Assembly (NCBI GenBank): GCA_900552715.1
Contig: USAV01000075.1
Span: 1-9,303 of the forward strand
Direction of reading: 5' to 3'
From: an uncultured Veillonella sp.
GTDB taxonomy: Bacteria; Bacillota; Negativicutes; Veillonellales; Veillonellaceae
DNA length: 9,303 nucleotides
Position numbers and translations under genes: made by a program. Below the pieces are notes generated by a model that was not told the DNA's origin, ran no database searches, and saw only the letters and a list, made by a program, of their open reading frames with translations. Shown piece by piece: positions 5,617 through 9,303 of this stretch (positions within the stretch are counted from its first letter, which is position 1; every line of letters begins with the position of its first letter).

Positions 5617-6888
5617 TTATGCTTTATCCAAAGCTTGTGCCAAGTCTTCGATGATGTCATCGATATTTTCAAGGCCGATGGATACACGGATCATATCTGG
5701 TGTTACGCCAGCAGATTTTTGTTGTTCTTCGTTAAGTTGTGCATGTGTTGTAGATGCAGGATGAATAACAAGAGATTTAGCATCTGCTACGTTAGCCAAG
5801 TTGGAGAAGATTTCCAAAGAGTCAACAAGTTTAATACCTGCTTCTTTTCCACCTTTTACACCGAATGTGAATACAGCACCAACACCTTTAGGGAAGTATT
5901 TATCCGCCAAAGCTTTGTATTTGCTGTCTTCTAATTCTGGATAGCTTACCCATGCTACTTTAGGATGTTTAGTCAAGAAATCTACTACTTTACGAGTATT
6001 TTCTACGTGACGTTCTACGCGCAAGGACAATGTTTCAACGCCTTGCAAGATTTGCCAAGATGCAAGTGGAGTAATGCATGCGCCAGTATCACGAAGCAAT
6101 TGAGCGCGGATTTTTACAGTGAATGGAATTGGCAAATCACCATATACTAAACCATTGTAGTGTTCATCGCCTTCGGAGAAGCCAGGGTATTTACCAGAAC
6201 CTTTATAATCGAATTTACCAGATTCTACTACTACACCAGCCAATGTTGTACCATGACCACCAAGATATTTAGTAGCAGAATGTACAACTACGTCAGCACC
6301 ATGTTCTAATGGACGGAACAAGTATGGAGATGCAAATGTGTTATCTACGATCAAGATGATATTATGTTTATGTGCAATATCAGCTACCGCTTGTACATCA
6401 ACAAGGTTAATACCAGGGTTACCAATGGACTCGATATAAACAGCTTTAGTGTTTTCATCAATAGCTGCTTCGAATTCTTCCAAATTATCTGGGTTTACGA
6501 ATTTAGTGTGAATACCCAAACGTGGCAATGTAGCAGTGAACAAGTTATAAGTACCACCGTACAATGTAGATGCAGCAACGATATTATCGCCCGCATTAGC
6601 TACGTTCAAGATAGAATATGTAATCGCTGCGGAACCAGATGCTACTGCGATACCACCAGCACCACCTTCAAGTTGTGCCACACGGGCATCTAATACATCT
6701 GTAGTAGGATTGCCAAGGCGGGAATAAATGCCACCAGGATTAGTTAAGGCAAAACGACCTGCTGCTTCTTCTGCATCTTTAAATACGAAAGATGTAGTTT
6801 GGTAAATAGGCACTGCACGAGAACCTGTTGGATCTACTGTTTGACCGGCATGTAATTGTAATGTTTCAAATCTGTATTGTTTGCTCAT
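5617..6888 (-). CDS. metY: O-acetylhomoserine sulfhydrylase (aminocarboxypropyltransferase)
   Basis: The 423-aa protein is a full-length PLP enzyme of the Cys/Met metabolism family. It joins O-acetylhomoserine and sulfide to give homocysteine and acetate in the cytoplasm. The PLP lysine is Lys207 in SATKYLGGHG (204-213); Asp182 in VDNT binds the pyridine nitrogen. YSR (55-57) supplies the phosphate-binding residues from the neighbouring subunit, ASGSAAI (83-89) holds the cofactor, and Arg401 in RVSIGLE is the usual substrate carboxylate ligand. The long insert around 225-262 (KYPGFSEGDEHYNGLVYG region) is typical of MetY rather than of cystathionine gamma-synthase or lyase. The ATG at 6888 has AAAGGAG (complement of 6897-6903) eight bases upstream. 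It lies downstream of metA on the same strand, but a terminator between them means it probably has its own promoter. Confidence 0.95.
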   Translation of the reverse strand: MSKQYRFETLQLHAGQTVDPTGSRAVPIYQTTSFVFKDAEEAAGRFALTNPGGIYSRLGNPTTDVLDARVAQLEGGAGGIAVASGSAAITYSILNVANAGDNIVAASTLYGGTYNLFTATLPRLGIHTKFVNPDNLEEFEAAIDENTKAVYIESIGNPGINLVDVQAVADIAHKHNIILIVDNTFASPYLFRPLEHGADVVVHSATKYLGGHGTTLAGVVVESGKFDYKGSGKYPGFSEGDEHYNGLVYGDLPIPFTVKIRAQLLRDTGACITPLASWQILQGVETLSLRVERHVENTRKVVDFLTKHPKVAWVSYPELEDSKYKALADKYFPKGVGAVFTFGVKGGKEAGIKLVDSLEIFSNLANVADAKSLVIHPASTTHAQLNEEQQKSAGVTPDMIRVSIGLENIDDIIEDLAQALDKA

Positions 6889-6938
6889 TATAACAACTCC
6901 TTTATATTAACTGTGAATTGAGTTCATTCTTTATACCT

Positions 6939-6970
6939 AGTATACTACTATGTTTTAAAAATTATGTCTA
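6939..6970 (-). promoter_or_regulatory. Weak candidate promoter for metY
   Basis: On the - strand TAGACA (complement of 6965-6970) matches five of six -35 bases and TATACT (complement of 6939-6944) five of six -10 bases, but the 20-base spacer is longer than usual. TAGTAT at 17 bases is a poorer alternative. No SAM riboswitch or T-box pattern was seen in the 297-base gap (6889-7185). Confidence 0.25.
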
Positions 6971-7022
6971 CTATTAATTTACATGGTTATCCATAACTTA
7001 AAGCTATATCCAATACATCTAT

Positions 7023-7068
7023 ACAAACCAAAGATTGCTATTCTACACAAACCAAAGATCGCTATTCT
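7023..7068. repeat. 24-bp-period tandem duplication in the metY leader
   Basis: The 22-base copies at 7023-7044 and 7047-7068 begin ACAAACCAAAGAT and end GCTATTCT. They differ only at one base (T/C) and are separated by two bases. CTGCAAAA and CTGCAAAG (7067-7082) form a further short repeat next to them. The array lies between the metA terminator and the metY start, and could bind a regulator or be a neutral duplication. Confidence 0.8.
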
Positions 7069-7103
7069 GCAAAACTGCAAAGCGAGCTCCATTGATAACA
7101 TAT

Positions 7104-7169
7104 AAAAATCCCCTAATTACTTTCTTTATATTATCTCACACTAGAGATTTCAGCAGTAATTAGGGAATC
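7104..7169 (-). terminator. Long hairpin terminator after metA
   Basis: On the - strand a 15-bp stem (complement of 7155-7169 with complement of 7107-7121) carries two G-U pairs and includes CCCTAATTACT. It encloses a 33-base loop with a small inner hairpin (ATCTC/GAGAT). A run of T (complement of 7104-7108) follows. It begins 17 bases after the metA stop, so metA and metY are probably separate transcripts. Confidence 0.82.
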
Positions 7170-7185
7170 TTTTACTAATGATACT

Positions 7186-8145
7186 TTAGATATAGGCACC
7201 TAAGTTCTTATCACGTTCAAATTTCATTTTTTGGATTTGTTCAATGATATACGGTGTTTCTTGGTAAACATAATAATTTAACCAATTTGTAAATAACAAT
7301 GTACTTACAGAACGCCAGCGTACGATAGGACGTTGTTTTGGATCGTCGTTAGGGAAATAATTTTCAGGAACAGCGATATCCATGCCTTTTTTAATATCCC
7401 GTACGTATTCACGGTTGAGTGTATCCCAATCGTATTCAGCATGGCCAAATACAAAGATGTGTTTATTATCTAAGCTACGAACGATAGCTGCACCGGTTGG
7501 TTCAGACCCTGCTAACAATTCTAGATTACGGTTTTCCTTAATTTGTTCCAAAGAAACTGTCGTATGACGGGAGTGCGGCATCCAGAATTTTTCATCAAAG
7601 CCACGCAAGAGCACTGGGCGATCGTTGTAAATATCGTGTTCGTATACACCAAATAGCTTTTCATCCATCACGCATTTATTAATGCCAAAATGGTGATATA
7701 AACCAGCTTGAGCACCCCAGCAAATATAGAACGTAGAGTATACATGCTCTTCGCTCCAGTTCATAATTTCTACTAACTCAGGCCAATAGTCTACCTCTTC
7801 AAAAGGCATTAGCTCTACAGGAGCCCCTGTAATGATCATACCATCAAAGAACTCGTCTTTCACCTCATCGAAGGTACGGTAGAAAGTATCTAAATATTGC
7901 TCATCCGTATTTTTAGCCTTACGAGATGCAGTATGTAGTAATGTCAAATTCACTTGTAATGGACTATTACTAAGAGCACGTAAAATTTGTGTTTCTGTAA
8001 CTTCTTTAGTAGGCATCAAATTGATTAACAGAATATTCAAAGGTCGGATTTGTTGAGTCTCCGCCCGTTCTGTATCCATCACGAAAATATTTTCTTGAGC
8101 TAATTTCGTAATGGCCGGTAAATTTTTTATTACTTTAATAGGCAT
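7186..8145 (-). CDS. metA: MetA-family homoserine O-acyltransferase, predicted acetyltransferase (MetAA)
   Basis: The 319-aa protein activates homoserine by acylation, the first step from homoserine to methionine. Catalytic residues fall at the same numbers as in E. coli MetA: nucleophile Cys142 in ICWGAQAG, His235 and Glu237 in GHAEYD; Lys47 is in LMPTK. Residue 111 is Glu (PVELMPF), where E. coli has Gly. In MetA enzymes Glu111 is associated with acetyl-CoA and Gly111 with succinyl-CoA, so the product should be O-acetylhomoserine. That fits the adjacent O-acetylhomoserine sulfhydrylase. I start at the ATG at 8145 (MPIKV, the family N-terminus) with GAGGTG (complement of 8151-8156) five bases upstream; the ATG at 8163 would put that site inside the coding region. 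The gene follows malY by 60 bases and probably shares its transcript. Confidence 0.95.
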   Translation of the reverse strand: MPIKVIKNLPAITKLAQENIFVMDTERAETQQIRPLNILLINLMPTKEVTETQILRALSNSPLQVNLTLLHTASRKAKNTDEQYLDTFYRTFDEVKDEFFDGMIITGAPVELMPFEEVDYWPELVEIMNWSEEHVYSTFYICWGAQAGLYHHFGINKCVMDEKLFGVYEHDIYNDRPVLLRGFDEKFWMPHSRHTTVSLEQIKENRNLELLAGSEPTGAAIVRSLDNKHIFVFGHAEYDWDTLNREYVRDIKKGMDIAVPENYFPNDDPKQRPIVRWRSVSTLLFTNWLNYYVYQETPYIIEQIQKMKFERDKNLGAYI

Positions 8146-8186
8146 ATTATCACCTCTATACACTAAACAATTTGATAACCTAATCT

Positions 8187-8208
8187 AAAAAAATAACTAA
8201 TTTAGTTA
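8187..8208 (-). terminator. Weak terminator-like hairpin overlapping the malY stop
   Basis: On the - strand TAACTAAATTAGTTA (complement of 8194-8208) folds into a 6-bp stem with a 3-base loop and is followed by seven T. The malY TAA stop is the first three bases of the stem. With only one G-C pair the stem is weak, so read-through into metA is expected. Confidence 0.35.
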
Positions 8209-9303
8209 AAACCCTCTAGCCTCGTAGGCACGGCGCCAAGCTTCAAGACCTTCTTCCAATGTTTTACGAGGGCACGCTACATTGATACGTTCAAAGTCTT
8301 CCCCATCAACGCCAAACATAGAACCAGTATCAAGCCACAATTTAGCTTCATTGATAATCCATTCATCACGTTCTTTAGGGCTTAATGGCAACTTGGAGCA
8401 ATCTAACCACATAAGATATGTGCCTTCTGGACGATATACGTGGATTTTCGGCATATATTTTGCTACATAATCAATGGTGAACTGAATATTATCTTGAATG
8501 TACTCTTTCAACTCATCGAGCCAAGGTGCCCCTACTTTGTAGGCCCCTTCACAACCAACGATGCCCATCGTATTTAGCTGGCTATAGCCAGCACGGTCGA
8601 TTTCTTTAATAAAACGACGACGTAAAGAATCATTAGGAATGAAAATATTACTTACTTGAAGGCCAGCGATGTTGAAAGTCTTACTAGGCGCTGTACATAC
8701 GATACAGTGTTCTGCATAGCTTTCACCTAGATCAGCAAAGACCTTATGAGTATGACCTTTCCAAACAAAATCAGCATGAATTTCATCGCTCACGATGAGT
8801 ACATTATGTTTAATACAAATATCGCCAAGTCGTTTTAACTCATCCTCAGTCCACACGCGGCCTACCGGATTGTGGGGATTACATAAGAGAAATAATGTTA
8901 CATTTTCCTCAACGATAGCCCGTTCAATGCCCTCAAAATCAATGGTGTACTTCTCTTCGCCTTTGATTAATGGCACATTGATGAGACGACGGTCATTATC
9001 ATCGATAACCATACTAAATGGATAGTACACCGGTTGATTGATGAGTACCCCTTCACCTTCCTTGGTGAAAGCGCGAACCGCCATAGCCAAGGCAAAGACG
9101 ATACCTGGTGTTTTAACGAGCCATTTTCGGTCTGGCGTCCAGTTAAAGCGCGTGGTAAACCAATTTTGTAGCACTTCAAAGTATTCATCATCGGATTCGG
9201 TATAACCAAAGACACCATGGTTCACGCGGTCCAATAGGATTTGCTTTAACTCAGGGGGAACCTCAAAGTCCATGTCTGCCACCCAGAATGGCAACACATC
9301 AGC
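8206..9303 (-). CDS. malY: MalY/PatB-type PLP C-S lyase (cystathionine beta-lyase), 5' partial
   Basis: This is an aminotransferase-fold PLP enzyme that breaks the C-S bond of cystathionine to give homocysteine, pyruvate and ammonia. The open frame runs off the right edge. The visible 365 residues begin ADVLPFWVADMDF, and about 25-30 N-terminal residues of the family are missing; the GTG at 9297 is an internal valine codon, not the start. Counting from that valine, NPHNPVG (140-146) and SDEIHADF (170-177) line the cofactor site, Lys206 in APSKTFNIAGLQ is the PLP lysine, and Arg344 in ACPR should bind the substrate carboxylate. It lies 60 bases upstream of metA on the same strand, which supports a role in methionine synthesis. 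Related enzymes also act on cystine or cysteine conjugates, so substrate range is open. Confidence 0.9.
   Translation of the reverse strand, partial: ADVLPFWVADMDFEVPPELKQILLDRVNHGVFGYTESDDEYFEVLQNWFTTRFNWTPDRKWLVKTPGIVFALAMAVRAFTKEGEGVLINQPVYYPFSMVIDDNDRRLINVPLIKGEEKYTIDFEGIERAIVEENVTLFLLCNPHNPVGRVWTEDELKRLGDICIKHNVLIVSDEIHADFVWKGHTHKVFADLGESYAEHCIVCTAPSKTFNIAGLQVSNIFIPNDSLRRRFIKEIDRAGYSQLNTMGIVGCEGAYKVGAPWLDELKEYIQDNIQFTIDYVAKYMPKIHVYRPEGTYLMWLDCSKLPLSPKERDEWIINEAKLWLDTGSMFGVDGEDFERINVACPRKTLEEGLEAWRRAYEARGF

Noticed and set aside
7023..7068. CRISPR array
   Set aside because: There are only two copies with a 2-base gap, no spacers and no cas genes.
6889..7185. SAM riboswitch or T-box before metY
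   Set aside because: None of the conserved cores were recognised; the only long hairpin there is the metA terminator.
8146..8163. Upstream start for metA (six extra residues)
   Set aside because: The extra codons consist of the ribosome binding site region, and MetA proteins start MPI.
9295..9297. GTG start for malY
   Set aside because: The frame continues to the window edge with ADV before LPFWVADMDF, matching the internal part of the family.

Overview
The window looks like the end of a draft-genome contig from a low-GC Firmicute of the Negativicutes, most likely Veillonella or a close relative. This is inferred from the AT-rich intergenic DNA, the protein sequences, the AGGAGG-type ribosome binding sites and the gene families present; no marker gene proves the genus. 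Bases 1-64 are not genomic. They match the Illumina/Nextera P7 index primer followed by the Tn5 mosaic end, so true genomic sequence starts at about 65. The right edge cuts through a gene.

Left part (228-3445, + strand): a three-gene operon of the metal-handling type. It encodes a CobW/COG0523 G3E-family P-loop GTPase, a second P-loop domain fused to a UPF0718/ArsP-like permease, and a YcgQ-type (DUF1980/TIGR03943) membrane protein. The first two genes overlap by four bases (ATGA). The permease and YcgQ families are known to occur together, and the plausible job of the operon is transport or insertion of a metal ion. The substrate cannot be read from the sequence. A perfect 11-bp hairpin at 3550-3576 with A/T runs on both sides ends this operon and, from the other strand, bioY.

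Middle (3611-5616): bioY (- strand, the biotin-binding component of an ECF transporter) has a near-consensus promoter whose -35 box lies inside a BirA-like operator (4246-4279), so biotin repression is likely. A possible + strand promoter overlaps the same operator. Two perfect inverted repeats then precede a secreted protein with two PepSY-like units (4514-5101). After that gene comes about 230 bases of G-poor, CA-rich DNA in which nearly every G lies in a hairpin stem. A strong terminator at 5342-5377 follows. This is the best candidate in the window for an undescribed RNA element.

Right part (5617-9303, - strand): methionine biosynthesis in the order malY, metA, metY. MetA carries Glu at position 111, the residue associated with acetyl-CoA rather than succinyl-CoA use. 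It should therefore make O-acetylhomoserine, which the downstream MetY (O-acetylhomoserine sulfhydrylase) converts directly to homocysteine with sulfide. MalY/PatB is a PLP C-S lyase that can release homocysteine from cystathionine. A long hairpin terminator separates metA from metY, and the metY leader carries a 24-bp-period tandem duplication.
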